Source of the DNA: an uncultured Dysosmobacter sp.
Lineage (GTDB): Bacteria > Bacillota > Clostridia > Oscillospirales > Oscillospiraceae
NCBI GenBank assembly: GCA_934590165.1
Contig: CAKTOO010000007.1
Coordinates: 54,138-118,137 of the forward strand
Direction: 5' to 3'
DNA: 64,000 nucleotides
The stretch's first letter is position 1. Each line of letters begins with the position of its first letter. The notes beneath the pieces were generated by a model. It had not been told where the DNA came from. It worked only from the letters and a program-made list of their open reading frames with translations, and did no database searches. Of the stretch, positions 51,158 through 60,480 are shown piece after piece. Position numbers and translations under genes: made by a program.

Positions 51158-52296
51158 TCGGTTTCCTCCGTTTCTTCGTCCTCATTCAGAAATTCTTCCT
51201 CGTCCTCCAAATCCAGATCATCCAGGTCTGAGGGCACCTTCTTTCCCTGCTTCGGTTTCAGCACCAGGAAATAAGCGGCCGCACCGCCACCGGCTCCCAA
51301 AAGCAGCAGCACCGCCAGAAGCGTCCCGGCGCCGCTTTTCTTTTCAGCGGCGGGTTCCTCCGCCTCGTCCGGCTCCGGCTCTTCGGTGGCCTCCTTGCCG
51401 GCACACTCCGTCATGTTGGAGGCGCACACCGGGCAGGAGGTATTGACGGCTCCCGCCGCACATTTCTCCGTACAGGTGCAGACAATGGGCGTCTCCGCTT
51501 TCTGCTCGTCCTCCATAAGCGCCAAAAGGTCGGCTTCATCCACCTGGTTCAGAAAATGTACCGTTTCCTCCCCCTTGTCATCCCGGTCGATGATAAGGTA
51601 AAAGACATTCCCGGTTTTGGTCTCCACGGTGATGAACTGCTTGCCAGCCGCCGTGGCGCTGCCGATATCGTCAATCAGCGTCAGGTTTCCGTCCGGGGTC
51701 AGGGCGGCGCCCGCCCCGCCCGTGAACAATTCCAACAGGGAGGCGATTTCATCCTCATTCAAAGAGAAGGAAAAGCCGCCAGCCGCCGATCCTCCGTCAG
51801 ATACGGTCAGGTAGTCCGAATGGACATAGCCCACACGCTCCGGCAGGAGAATCTGAATCCAGTCGCCGTTCTCCCCGATGACTTCCACGGAGGCCCCGTT
51901 GGGTAATTGCGTAAAGGCGGTATTGTCAAGCCCCGCCCCGGTGCGGACGTTCAGGTTGCCGCCATTTGTCGTCACGGTCCCGGTTTTTCCGGTCCCATTC
52001 TCACCGCTGTCAATCTGGATACCGTTCTCCGTCACGCTCACCTGGAAGCCGGACAGGGCAGAAAGAATAGAAGCGATATCCCCGTCAGTCAGAAGGGCGT
52101 CCATATCGTCCTCCGCACTGTCTGTATCCTCCGAAGTGGGTTCCTCTGCCTCCGGCTCCAGTCCGCCCGTAACCTCCACGGTCTGATCCTCATTATCCCC
52201 GCCGCCATAGGCAAGGGCGGGAACGGAAAAGGCGGGGACGCACAGCGCCGCCGCCAGAAATGCGGCCATGAGCCGCGAAAGCACCTTATTCCTCAT
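51154..52296 (-). CDS. Exported SH3b and DUF4366-like membrane protein
   Basis: The 380-residue protein has a signal peptide (RLMAAFLAAALCVPAFSVPA), a bacterial SH3 domain (GGNLNVRTGAGLDN ... VGYVHSDYLTV), the DUF4366 block VFYLIIDRDDKGEETVHFLN, a Cys-rich stretch (CTCTEKCAAGAVNTSCPVC) and a C-terminal membrane anchor with a basic/acidic tail. It is part of the conjugation operon and likely sits at the cell wall near the transfer channel. ATG 52296 follows CGGAGG; an ATG at 52317 is less likely. Confidence 0.8.
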   Translation of the reverse strand: MRNKVLSRLMAAFLAAALCVPAFSVPALAYGGGDNEDQTVEVTGGLEPEAEEPTSEDTDSAEDDMDALLTDGDIASILSALSGFQVSVTENGIQIDSGENGTGKTGTVTTNGGNLNVRTGAGLDNTAFTQLPNGASVEVIGENGDWIQILLPERVGYVHSDYLTVSDGGSAAGGFSFSLNEDEIASLLELFTGGAGAALTPDGNLTLIDDIGSATAAGKQFITVETKTGNVFYLIIDRDDKGEETVHFLNQVDEADLLALMEDEQKAETPIVCTCTEKCAAGAVNTSCPVCASNMTECAGKEATEEPEPDEAEEPAAEKKSGAGTLLAVLLLLGAGGGAAAYFLVLKPKQGKKVPSDLDDLDLEDEEEFLNEDEETEETE

Positions 52297-52561
52297 ATCC
52301 CTGGTCCTCCGTTTCATCGTGATCCGCGCCGCCGGCCTCCGCCATCATGTCCTCCGGCAGAGTGATAAGGCCGCTGGCGTAGGCCTTCAGGAAGGCGGTC
52401 AGCTCCCGGTTATCCATCTTCACGGCCTTTACCATGCGGACGATCTCCAGGTTTTCTTCCTCCGCAAGCTGCGCCTCCAATGCCCGCAGCTTTTTCTGCT
52501 GCTCGGCGATCTTCTCCTTCGTTTTCGCAATATCATTGCGGATTTTTTCAATAGTTGCCAT
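52286..52561 (-). CDS. DUF4315-like coiled-coil protein
   Basis: The 91-residue protein is an alpha-helical heptad-rich peptide (KIRNDIAKTKEKIAEQQKKL; RALEAQLAEEENLEIVRMVK) with an acidic tail. It is encoded right upstream of the DUF4366-like protein, the usual order. ATG 52561 follows AAAGGAG. Function unknown. Confidence 0.8.
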   Translation of the reverse strand: MATIEKIRNDIAKTKEKIAEQQKKLRALEAQLAEEENLEIVRMVKAVKMDNRELTAFLKAYASGLITLPEDMMAEAGGADHDETEDQGYEE

Positions 52562-53318
52562 GTGCAAAAAACTCCTTTCCAAATCGTTCTTTCCATGAGT
52601 AGCTGCGCCCCAGACCCTTGACAGTTTTCAAATTTGTCTGGGCGTTATCCTCCAGGGCGACCGCGCGCCGGAACAAATCCGGGTGGTGCTCCCGAAGGCC
52701 TATGATTTCCTCCGCCCGCATACTGGGGCAGAAAAAGCAGGAGGATTTCCCCGGCTGGGGCAGCCCCGCCGCCTCAATCTCCCGGATACAGTCCTCCCGG
52801 CTCCATCCCCATTCCATCAGGGGATACCATTTGCTGTATTTGGGGTCCGCCAGGTCATTCAGGAGCACCTTTCCGCTCCTGCGGCCTTCCCCCGCGTCGT
52901 AGCCGATGAATTTGACTACCTTCCTTCCGCTGTCCCATACCCTGCGGCATGGAGGATAGCGGTTGCAGAATTTTTCCTGCGGCCCGATCTTGTGTTTCAG
53001 GGAACACCGCTTGAAGCCATAAGCGATAGAGGGCAGCGTGCCGCTTTTCAGACATTCATCCTCCAAAGTCAGCCGCACACCGTCCCGCGTAGTCTTATAG
53101 ACACGGGTGAGTTGCGGCATTCCATGCTCCTTCAGCCAGTGATCCATGATATCCAGATAGGCGTAGGTGTGGGGCTGTTCGCCGCCTGTATCCGCAAAAA
53201 GGATCAGGTCTACGGGGATATGGTGCTTATGCAGCCCCACAAGTAAGGCGGTGCTGTTGGTCCCGCCTCCATAGGAAACAATGTTGATGTTCTCACCTCC
53301 CATTGAGCAGCTTTTCAT
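52548..53318 (-). CDS. PAPS-reductase-like PP-loop protein
   Basis: The 256-residue protein has the PP-loop INIVSYGGGTNSTALLVGL of adenine-nucleotide alpha hydrolases, SCFFCPSMRAEEI and other Cys residues (CSLKHKIG, CNRYPPCRR) as in phosphoadenosine phosphosulfate reductase-like proteins carried by phages and conjugative elements. Such proteins may be linked to DNA or base modification, but the substrate is not known. The start is uncertain: GGGAGGTGAG lies after the second ATG. Confidence 0.75.
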   Translation of the reverse strand: MKSCSMGGENINIVSYGGGTNSTALLVGLHKHHIPVDLILFADTGGEQPHTYAYLDIMDHWLKEHGMPQLTRVYKTTRDGVRLTLEDECLKSGTLPSIAYGFKRCSLKHKIGPQEKFCNRYPPCRRVWDSGRKVVKFIGYDAGEGRRSGKVLLNDLADPKYSKWYPLMEWGWSREDCIREIEAAGLPQPGKSSCFFCPSMRAEEIIGLREHHPDLFRRAVALEDNAQTNLKTVKGLGRSYSWKERFGKEFFAHGNY

Positions 53319-53742
53319 ATCGGTATTTCATTTGTGCCGGATACAGGGGCTCGGAAGGCCTGCGCCTGCCCGTCCATTCCTTCCCTCCGGCAAGCCCGGC
53401 ACAGGTCCAGCCCGCCGCCCGGAGGCTGGCCCCGTCCTCGGTGTCTAAAATGTAGGTGATGATCTTCCGGTAGCCCATAGCCTTTGCCGTTCGCGCCGCC
53501 GCTCCGTAAAGGAAGCTGCAGGCGTTCTTCGTGCCATCGGTGCAGAGGCGGTTGACCTCCAGGGTGAGCCCGTCATCCAGATAGCGGCTAACCGGCCGCC
53601 CGGTGATCGCCACGCCCACAAGCTGCCCCTCCCGGAAGCAGCCCAGGGAATACTTGTGCCCCCGGACCGGCCTGTGGTGGCGGTGGTGGAGGGCGACAAA
53701 GGCGTTGGCGTCCGCCAGGGATACCGGCTGCAAGCTGAGCAT
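53293..53742 (-). CDS. XF1762-like / GNAT-related element protein
   Basis: The 149-residue protein has the blocks ANAFVALHHRHHRPVRGHKY, FREGQLVGVAITGRPVSRYL and LEVNRLCTDGTKNACSFLYG, typical of the short XF1762-type proteins of phages and mobile elements, which resemble an acetyltransferase fold. It overlaps the PAPS-reductase-like gene by 26 bases. The substrate is unknown. Confidence 0.75.
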   Translation of the reverse strand: MLSLQPVSLADANAFVALHHRHHRPVRGHKYSLGCFREGQLVGVAITGRPVSRYLDDGLTLEVNRLCTDGTKNACSFLYGAAARTAKAMGYRKIITYILDTEDGASLRAAGWTCAGLAGGKEWTGRRRPSEPLYPAQMKYRYEKLLNGR

Positions 53743-53757
53743 GATATCCGCCTCCCC

Positions 53758-55728
53758 TCATGGTAAACGGCCAAAACTAAAGTAATGAGCCTGCCAGTAA
53801 TTCGTATTGATGTTGGCGTAAGAGATCGGCGAGCCACAGTGGATCATCATTCCGCCGCCCACATAGATACCAACATGAGAGACGCCCGCCGTGTCGTAGG
53901 TCCCCACAAAAAAGATCAGGTCGCCGGGCTTTGCCTGGGCGCTGGATACCGGGGTGCAGATGTTGTAAAGCCCCTGGGCTCCCAGGCGGCCCACATTCCA
54001 TCCCGAATGATTGATAACCCAGGATACGAAGCCGGAACAGTCAAAGGAAGTGCTCGGTGAGCTGCCTCCCCATACATAGGGATAACCTAAGAATTTCTCC
54101 GCCTCCGCGATCATGGCCGCAAAGGTTTCATCCTCCAGGGCCTCCGGGGGAATATCGTAATAGGTTGGTTCCTGCAAGGTGGAGGCGTTTGGATACTCCC
54201 CGCCGCCGAACAGGTCCGGCCGGTTCCCCAGGGTGCTCATGTACGCCGCGTACAGGGAAAGCTGTTCCTCGTCCATCAGGTAGACAGGCAGATGGGAGAG
54301 GTCGAAATTTTCCAGGGTCACGTTGCAGATGTAATAATCATAAGGTACCTCCACATCGTAATCATTGCCCTCGCTGTCCGTCCTGGTCTCCGTCCGGTAG
54401 CGCACCTCCACGGTGACGGTCTGGGTAAGCGTGTACTGCCGGTCGAAAAGCTCCTGCAATTCACGCTGAACCTCGTCAATGGTAAACACGCCCTCATGGA
54501 AGGCCGACAGGATGGAGATCAGCACATAGGGGTCATGGCCGATCCCGTCTAAGTCGAAGCGGTATTCATCATAGCCGGGATGGTAGGATTCATAGTTGTC
54601 CAATTCATCCTGAAGCTCCGCCTCCAAATCCGCGTAGGCCGCCTCCGCCGCCAGCATATCCGTATCCTCGGAGAGATAGGAGGTTATAAATACCCCGCTC
54701 ACCCCGGAGCCGCCCAGGATGGAGCAGGAGGACATCCCGCCGAACAGGAGACCCACGCAGGCGCCGATCCCGATAATGAGCAGAACCGCCCGGCTGTGGT
54801 GTCTGATGTAAAGGAAGGTTTCCTTGAAGGCGTCCTTCGCTTTCTGCGCGGCGCTCTTTGTGACCGCCGCCGTATTCTTCGCCGTTTTCTCCGCCTGGCG
54901 GATCTCCTTTGCGTAATTTCTCTGGATACGCTTCTTCTGTAAATACCGGGAGACCGGGTTGGAGGCGGCCAGGGCCGGATCGTCATGGAGCGCCTTTTGG
55001 TAGCGGAAATCCGCGTTTGCCTTGATGGCCTCCTTTTCCGCCCGCGCCGCGTCCCGCCAGGGCTTTAGGCGGTGCTCCCGGATACCTTCCCGAACCCGCC
55101 CCGCGGCATGGGCGGCTCCACGCTCCGCCAGTTCCTCGCCCTTGTGCCCGGCCTCCACGCCCACATTTTCATGCTCCGCCTTGCGGACCTCCCCGTGTGC
55201 GGCGGCCCTTAACTCCTGGACCGGCCGTGAAAGGGGATTGTGCCGCAGATGGCCGTTGGGCTTCTTCTCCACTTCCTCAAAGCGGAGGCGGTTCCTGCCT
55301 TTCCCGGCCGCTTCATCAAAGACACGTTCCGTTTTCAGGGCCTTCCTTGTGGGGATGGCCTCCTTCGCCGCGTCCAGCTTATCCGCCGCCTTATCCGACC
55401 GCCGGATGGATTTCTGCAAATCCGGGGCGGCCCGTTCCTCGCCGGTGAATTGCAGCCGGGAGGAAGGGCGCCCCCTGGCCGCCGATCCTGCCCGGACCGT
55501 TTCCGCCTCCGCCCTTGCGGATTTTTTCGCCTTGTGCCGCCCATGCGCGTCTGCCGCACGCTCCGCCGCAGCCTCCGCCACATCCAGCGGCTCCCGGTCA
55601 GCGGAGAGGTCGGTTTCCGCCTCCCGCCCACTGATATTCGTCACCTCGCCCGTGGCAAGGTTTTCCGACACCGCACCGTCACGGGTCATCTTCTGCGTGA
55701 CCTTCTCGGTTGCTTTCAGTTCCTTCAT
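53758..55728 (-). CDS. Conjugation-channel NlpC/P60 peptidase with long basic N-terminal region
   Basis: The 656-residue protein starts with about 280 residues rich in Arg/Lys/Ala, has one membrane segment at about 315-335 (SRAVLLIIGIGACVGLLFGG), an extracellular VirB8/CD1108-like region, and a C-terminal NlpC/P60 domain with YPYVWGGSSPSTSFDCSGFV (catalytic Cys) and VSHVGIYVGGGMMIHCG (His). It opens the cell wall for the transfer channel. It lies one base past the end of the methyltransferase gene. Confidence 0.88.
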   Translation of the reverse strand: MKELKATEKVTQKMTRDGAVSENLATGEVTNISGREAETDLSADREPLDVAEAAAERAADAHGRHKAKKSARAEAETVRAGSAARGRPSSRLQFTGEERAAPDLQKSIRRSDKAADKLDAAKEAIPTRKALKTERVFDEAAGKGRNRLRFEEVEKKPNGHLRHNPLSRPVQELRAAAHGEVRKAEHENVGVEAGHKGEELAERGAAHAAGRVREGIREHRLKPWRDAARAEKEAIKANADFRYQKALHDDPALAASNPVSRYLQKKRIQRNYAKEIRQAEKTAKNTAAVTKSAAQKAKDAFKETFLYIRHHSRAVLLIIGIGACVGLLFGGMSSCSILGGSGVSGVFITSYLSEDTDMLAAEAAYADLEAELQDELDNYESYHPGYDEYRFDLDGIGHDPYVLISILSAFHEGVFTIDEVQRELQELFDRQYTLTQTVTVEVRYRTETRTDSEGNDYDVEVPYDYYICNVTLENFDLSHLPVYLMDEEQLSLYAAYMSTLGNRPDLFGGGEYPNASTLQEPTYYDIPPEALEDETFAAMIAEAEKFLGYPYVWGGSSPSTSFDCSGFVSWVINHSGWNVGRLGAQGLYNICTPVSSAQAKPGDLIFFVGTYDTAGVSHVGIYVGGGMMIHCGSPISYANINTNYWQAHYFSFGRLP

Positions 55729-56747
55729 CAGTCATCACCTGCCTTTCCATAGGGGCAGACCGCAGAGCAGGCCCCCGTTTCGATCATGGAGATATAACGG
55801 AAGATGGGGTACGCCTGGGGAGGGCAGACCGCGTTCCCCAGGGTTTTCAGCCGCAGGGCCCGCCCATCCATCCGCTCCGTCATGCGGGGGACTCCATCGG
55901 GCTCCCGCTCCCAGAGGATACGTCCGTCCATCCCTTCGGGAACCCCATCAGCCACTCCACCCAGTCCGGGTTGAGCGCCATCGTGTCCAGCTCCGGCTTC
56001 TCCCGGAAGATCACCTGGGCCGATAAGTTCCGGTCCTTCTTCTCCGGGGCGAAGGAGGACGGTTTCAGGGTCGAGCGGAACCCGTCCGACGCAACCGGCG
56101 TCAGGTAGAACACCGCCGCCGACAGGGACAGGCTCCAGACCGCCCCGTTTTTGTTCCTTTTTCGGAAAATCCCATTGTCCGACAGGTACACATCCAGGCT
56201 TGCCGCGTCCCTGGCGGTGTTGTTGTCGGAGGCAAGGGGCGTGGGAAACATCAGCCGCGACGATAAAAGTTCGCTGGCGCTCATGCCATGCGCCGACGCC
56301 GCAAGCCGGAAATACGAATGGGAGAACAGCGTATCCCGCTTTTGCCAGGTCAAAGATCGTTTTGTCGAGCCCCATATCGATGAAGCCAGCAACATTTTCC
56401 CCAAGCACCCAACGGGGCCGCAGCTCGGTAATAATGCGGCACATCTCCGGCCATAAGTAGCGTTCATCCGCAAAGCCCTTCCTCCTTCCCGCGGTGGAGA
56501 AGGGCTGGCAGGGGAAGCCCCCGGAGATGACGGTGACGGTATCAAGTCCTGTTTTTTCAAAAAACGCCTCCTTATTGAATGTGGTAATGTCCCGGAACCT
56601 GGGCACGTCCGGCCAGTGCTTTTCCAGGACGGAATAGGGGTAGTCGGCCCATTCGCACTGGCAGACGGTCTTAAACCCGGCCGCCTCCGCCGCCAGGTCC
56701 AGCCCGCCAATGCCGGAAAACAGGCTCACATGGGTCAGCTCACTCAT
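55728..56747 (-). CDS. C5-cytosine DNA methyltransferase with a frame-shifted target-recognition segment
   Basis: The 339-residue frame has FSGIGGLDLAAEAAGF (SAM site), GGFPCQPFS (catalytic Cys), GENVAG, WHERQRTFIVA and, at the C terminus, RLKTLGNAVCPPQAYPIF. Between HERQRTF and WEREPDG, however, the recognisable family sequence (RLMFPTPLASDNN; LNPDWVEWLMGFPKGWTD) lies in a different minus-strand frame that is open over 55880-56710. Two compensating indels near 56245-56272 and 55911-55922 would explain this. The enzyme made as read may be inactive or altered. It probably protects the element's DNA against restriction. Confidence 0.75.
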   Translation of the reverse strand: MSELTHVSLFSGIGGLDLAAEAAGFKTVCQCEWADYPYSVLEKHWPDVPRFRDITTFNKEAFFEKTGLDTVTVISGGFPCQPFSTAGRRKGFADERYLWPEMCRIITELRPRWVLGENVAGFIDMGLDKTIFDLAKAGYAVLPFVFPACGVGAWHERQRTFIVAADVSHAPCLRQQHRQGRGKPGCVPVGQWDFPKKEQKRGGLEPVPVGGGVLPDAGCVGRVPLDPETVLLRPGEEGPELIGPGDLPGEAGAGHDGAQPGLGGVADGVPEGMDGRILWEREPDGVPRMTERMDGRALRLKTLGNAVCPPQAYPIFRYISMIETGACSAVCPYGKAGDD

Positions 56748-57261
56748 GGCTGCCCGCCGGATATGCCGGGGTCAGGATATGTTTGCGGAGGCTTTCTTCC
56801 AGCGTGTCATAGGCCCAGGGTTCCTCCCCGTCATGGGGGAGCCTCCAACTCCGGCAGAGGCGCTTCGCCAGCCGCTCATACCCGGAGGCGTTCTTCTGGA
56901 TTTTTCGGAAATCCTTCTCCGTTTCCGCCCCCGCCAGCCTCCGCGCCAAAGAGAAGTGATGGACGTACAGGTCATACAGGTCGCCCACCAGCAGACGGAA
57001 GGCGCCGCCAGGAATCAGGAACAGGTCCGTTTTCGGCTCTATGTCCGCGTCCATGTCATCCTCCATACCGTCCTCCGGTTCTTCACCAAAATCAGGATCG
57101 TCGTCCTCTGCCTCCATCCCCGCAAGGATATCCAGCGTTTCCGCGAGGAAATGGGCTTTCCCCGCCATATCCTCCAACAGCGCCGCGAAAGCGGCTGCCT
57201 CAAAGTCCTCCCCGGTATCCTCCGGGGCCTGGTCCATCAAATAAATCTTGTCTTTGCTCAT
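56740..57261 (-). CDS. Acidic conjugative-element protein of unknown function
   Basis: The 173-residue protein has an acidic middle (AEDDDPDFGEEPEDGMEDDM) and a helical C-terminal half (GDLYDLYVHHFSLARRLAGA). It overlaps the methyltransferase gene by 8 bases, so the two are cotranslated. No known motif is seen. Confidence 0.7.
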   Translation of the reverse strand: MSKDKIYLMDQAPEDTGEDFEAAAFAALLEDMAGKAHFLAETLDILAGMEAEDDDPDFGEEPEDGMEDDMDADIEPKTDLFLIPGGAFRLLVGDLYDLYVHHFSLARRLAGAETEKDFRKIQKNASGYERLAKRLCRSWRLPHDGEEPWAYDTLEESLRKHILTPAYPAGSHE

Positions 57262-57275
57262 ATCAGAATCTCCTT

Positions 57276-58010
57276 TCAGTTTTCATGCAGGAGCAGGCGC
57301 AGAAGCGCCTTACCCTGGGGCGTGATGACGGTCTGCTGTCCGAAGTGGCCGTTCTCCGCCACAAAATCCTTGACCTTAAACAGCCCCTTGTTGGAGGGCT
57401 TCGCATAGGGGAGCAGGTACCCGGCCGGGCAGCGGTACAAAAAGCCCGCGTCCACCAGGAACCGGCAGAAGGCCCGCTCCCCGATCCCAAGCTCCTTCGC
57501 CGTGGCCCGGAGGTTGGTACAGTCTCCGGGATGGATAAAGGTATCGTAGTAATCCGCCTTTGGACGGAGGGCGGATACCTCATGGGAAAGGCGCTCATTC
57601 TTTTCATGCTCCGCCAGGAGCTCCCCCGCGAACCGCAGGAGGACGTCCGGGTCCGCCTTCGCCTGCTCCAGCAGGGAGGGAGCCATGTAGCCCCCGGTCC
57701 TTCGGATGGCGGGGAGCACTTCCTCAAACACCCATTTTTCAAACCGCTCCGCACTGGGGAGGCGGCTGTGGACGATCAGGCGGTACACGTCGCCCTCCGG
57801 GATGAAGGAAAGGGTTTGCAGCCCTCCCGCCGTAAGGGTGTCGCGTTTCACGACGCCCTTACAATGCCTGCGTAATGCGTCACGGGAATTGCTGTATCCC
57901 AATGCCGCCGCCACATCCGGCCCGCAAAAAAGCAGCCTCCCTTCATCCTCGATGATACGGACGCTGCCAAACTCGCTGTTCTTAAATGCTGTTGCTTTCA
58001 GGTATTCCAT
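57276..58010 (-). CDS. Phage-type antirepressor, Bro-N and ANT domains
   Basis: In the 244-residue protein the N-terminal Bro-N domain reads EFGSVRIIEDEGRLLFCGPD, VAAALGYSNSRDALRRHCKG and ERFEKWVFEEVLPAIRRTGG. The C-terminal ANT/KilA-C-like domain follows (SHEVSALRPKADYYDTFI; TNLRATAKELGIGERAFCRF). Such proteins counter repressors in phages and appear in many conjugative elements. ATG 58010 follows CAGGAGG and overlaps the end of the VirB4 gene. Confidence 0.88.
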   Translation of the reverse strand: MEYLKATAFKNSEFGSVRIIEDEGRLLFCGPDVAAALGYSNSRDALRRHCKGVVKRDTLTAGGLQTLSFIPEGDVYRLIVHSRLPSAERFEKWVFEEVLPAIRRTGGYMAPSLLEQAKADPDVLLRFAGELLAEHEKNERLSHEVSALRPKADYYDTFIHPGDCTNLRATAKELGIGERAFCRFLVDAGFLYRCPAGYLLPYAKPSNKGLFKVKDFVAENGHFGQQTVITPQGKALLRLLLHEN

Positions 58011-60480
58011 TGTAACCTCCTGTTCCTGCTTCACACGCCGCTTCCTCCGGCGCGTCAGTCTGCGGTTGCTTCTGCCCGGAAATATCGGATAACCGGGTCG
58101 TCATAATGCCGTACAGCTCATTGTCCTGGGGGAAGTGGTCCACAAAGGGCAGGATCACGCTGCCGAACAGGATCAATCCCTCGCCGGGGCCGGAATTACT
58201 GATATGCGCCGCCTGTTGGGTGGAGATGTTCAGTCGCTCACAGAGTATCTTCCGGTCGCCGCTGGCCTGGTTCAAGAGATAGATAAAATCGCTGTTCTCA
58301 AAGATGTTCTCGATTTCCGCAGAGGCCAGGAGGTCCTTGATGTTCTGGGTGATACCGGTGGGTATGCCGCCCCATTTTCTGAACCGTTTCCAAATCTCCA
58401 CGCTCCAGGAGCCCACCTCGCCCCGCAGAAGAAGGTGGAATTCATCCACATAGTACCGTGTGGATTTCCCTTCGCCCCGGTTCACCGTGACCCGGTTCCA
58501 CACCTGGTCCTGAATGACTAACATCCCCAGGTTTTTGAGCTGCTTTCCCAATTCCTTGATATCAAAGCATACCAGCCGGTTATTGATATCCACGTTTGTC
58601 CGATGGTTGAACACATTGAGCGAGCCATGCACATAGAGCTCCAATGCAGCGGCGATCCGCTGGGCCTCCGGCTCCGGCTGCCGTTTGATCTCGTCATACA
58701 AATCTCCCAGGATGGGGACATTCTCCGGCTTCGGGTCTGCCAGGTAAGGACGGTACACAATGCGGACCGCCCGGTCGATCACCGTTTTCTCCACCGGCTC
58801 CAGACCGTTCCTGCCACCCGCCGCCAGCTCACAGAAGGACAGGATGAAATCCGACTTCAACGCCAGCGGGTTGTCGTCCTCGGAATAGTTGAGGCTCATA
58901 TCCATCGGGTTCACATACTGGCTGCTGGTGGGGGATATCTTGATGACCTGCCCGCCCAGCCGGTGGACCAGGGGAAAATACTCGGCTTCGGGATCGCAGA
59001 CAATGATATCGTCCTTCGTTACCAGGAACACGTTGAGGATTTCCCGCTTTGCGGAAAAGGACTTGCCGCTGCCCGGCGTGCCCAGGATCAGGCCGTTGGG
59101 GGTCTTTAGCTGCTTTCGGTCCGCCAGGATCATGTTGCCGGAGGTGGCGTTGAGCCCGTAGTACAGCGCCTCGCCGCCCTGGAAAAGCTCCTGGGAGATA
59201 AAGGGCACGAAGATCGCCACAGAGGAAGTGGTAAGCCCCCGCTCGATCCTGATCTGGTTCACTCCCAGGGGAAGGGCGGACACAAGCCCCTGCTCCTGCT
59301 GGAAGTCCAGCCGTACCAGGTGGCAGTTGTGCTTCTGCGCCACGGAGGAAGCCCGGAAGATGTCGTTTTCCAATCGCTGCTTCGTGTCCGCGATATTCAC
59401 CACCAGGAAGGTCAGAAGGAACATCCGCTCATTCCTGGTCTGCAAATCCCGGAGGATGTTCTTTGCCTCCCCCGCGTAGGTGGCGATATCGGAGGGGATG
59501 ATGTCAATGTCGAACCCTTCCCGCGCCGCTTTCTTCTGGGCGTCGATCTTCATGCTGTCAATATCGGTGATCTTCCGCTTGACCGTCTTGATCGCCTCGT
59601 TCTGGTCCATGCTGCGGATATGGAGGCTCACAAAGATGGTCCCGTCCGTATCCAGCAGGTCCGCCAGCAGCCGGTCGTTTAATTCCGGGGCCGTGACCTG
59701 CAAGAAGCTCACCGCCCCGAACCTGCCTCCCATGCGGAAGCGCCTTGCCTCCCCGAAACGGAAGGAGGACGGCACGATGAAATCTTTTACAGAAAGGCCG
59801 GAGGGCGCCAGCCATTCCCACTCAAAGGAGAACCGCTCCCCGTCCGGGTGGAGGACGCCATGCAGCACCGCCAGCCATTCCTTCCCGTCCAGGGCTTTCG
59901 CCAGGGCGCCCATAGCCTTGAAGTAGTTGAGGGCGTCCAGGGTGATCCGGGAAAACCTCGCCCTCGCCTCCTTGATGTTCTTTGCCTCGATCGTCAGCAC
60001 CAGGAACTTTGTCTTTACCATACCGTTGTTGCCATGTTCGAGCTGCCCCCGGAGCATATCCGTGTAGAGGGCGCGCACCCCGTCGAAGGGGTCCCCCTGG
60101 GCGGCGATCTCGATCCTCTTTCGGAAATCCGCCCTGTTCACCCTCCGGCATATCAGGGATAATTCCATACCGATAGAAGAATCATGGGCGTTATACATAT
60201 CGCACAGGGCCTCAAAGATGGCGGTCTGGTCGTCCTTCTGGGCGAGCTGGTAATTCACGTCCTCAAACTCCACGCACCGGCTCCATGTGCTGTCATCCAG
60301 TTTGCACAGCCCGTCCGGGTACATCTGCCGGAAGGGTAAGGTATCCTGGGCCGAATGGGGCTTGCCGTCGCCCCTGGCCGTTTCCAGGACCTTCCTGATC
60401 TCACGCTTTTCCGCAGCGGTGAGTTTTACCTTCCGGGCTGCCGGTTCCGCCTGCGGTCCTTGCTTTCGCTTTCCGAACAA
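57982..60480 (-). CDS. VirB4-like type IV secretion ATPase
   Basis: The 832-residue protein has Walker A NGLILGTPGSGKSFSAKRE (about 465-473), then DIIVCDPEAEYFPLVHRLGG and a Walker-B-type TRYYVDEFHLLL. An N-terminal CagE/TrbE-like domain (DDSTWSRCVEFEDVNYQLAQ) precedes it. It powers pilus or channel assembly at the inner membrane. Its start lies within the PrgI gene end (80-base overlap). Confidence 0.94.
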   Translation of the reverse strand: MFGKRKQGPQAEPAARKVKLTAAEKREIRKVLETARGDGKPHSAQDTLPFRQMYPDGLCKLDDSTWSRCVEFEDVNYQLAQKDDQTAIFEALCDMYNAHDSSIGMELSLICRRVNRADFRKRIEIAAQGDPFDGVRALYTDMLRGQLEHGNNGMVKTKFLVLTIEAKNIKEARARFSRITLDALNYFKAMGALAKALDGKEWLAVLHGVLHPDGERFSFEWEWLAPSGLSVKDFIVPSSFRFGEARRFRMGGRFGAVSFLQVTAPELNDRLLADLLDTDGTIFVSLHIRSMDQNEAIKTVKRKITDIDSMKIDAQKKAAREGFDIDIIPSDIATYAGEAKNILRDLQTRNERMFLLTFLVVNIADTKQRLENDIFRASSVAQKHNCHLVRLDFQQEQGLVSALPLGVNQIRIERGLTTSSVAIFVPFISQELFQGGEALYYGLNATSGNMILADRKQLKTPNGLILGTPGSGKSFSAKREILNVFLVTKDDIIVCDPEAEYFPLVHRLGGQVIKISPTSSQYVNPMDMSLNYSEDDNPLALKSDFILSFCELAAGGRNGLEPVEKTVIDRAVRIVYRPYLADPKPENVPILGDLYDEIKRQPEPEAQRIAAALELYVHGSLNVFNHRTNVDINNRLVCFDIKELGKQLKNLGMLVIQDQVWNRVTVNRGEGKSTRYYVDEFHLLLRGEVGSWSVEIWKRFRKWGGIPTGITQNIKDLLASAEIENIFENSDFIYLLNQASGDRKILCERLNISTQQAAHISNSGPGEGLILFGSVILPFVDHFPQDNELYGIMTTRLSDISGQKQPQTDAPEEAACEAGTGGYNGIPESNSI

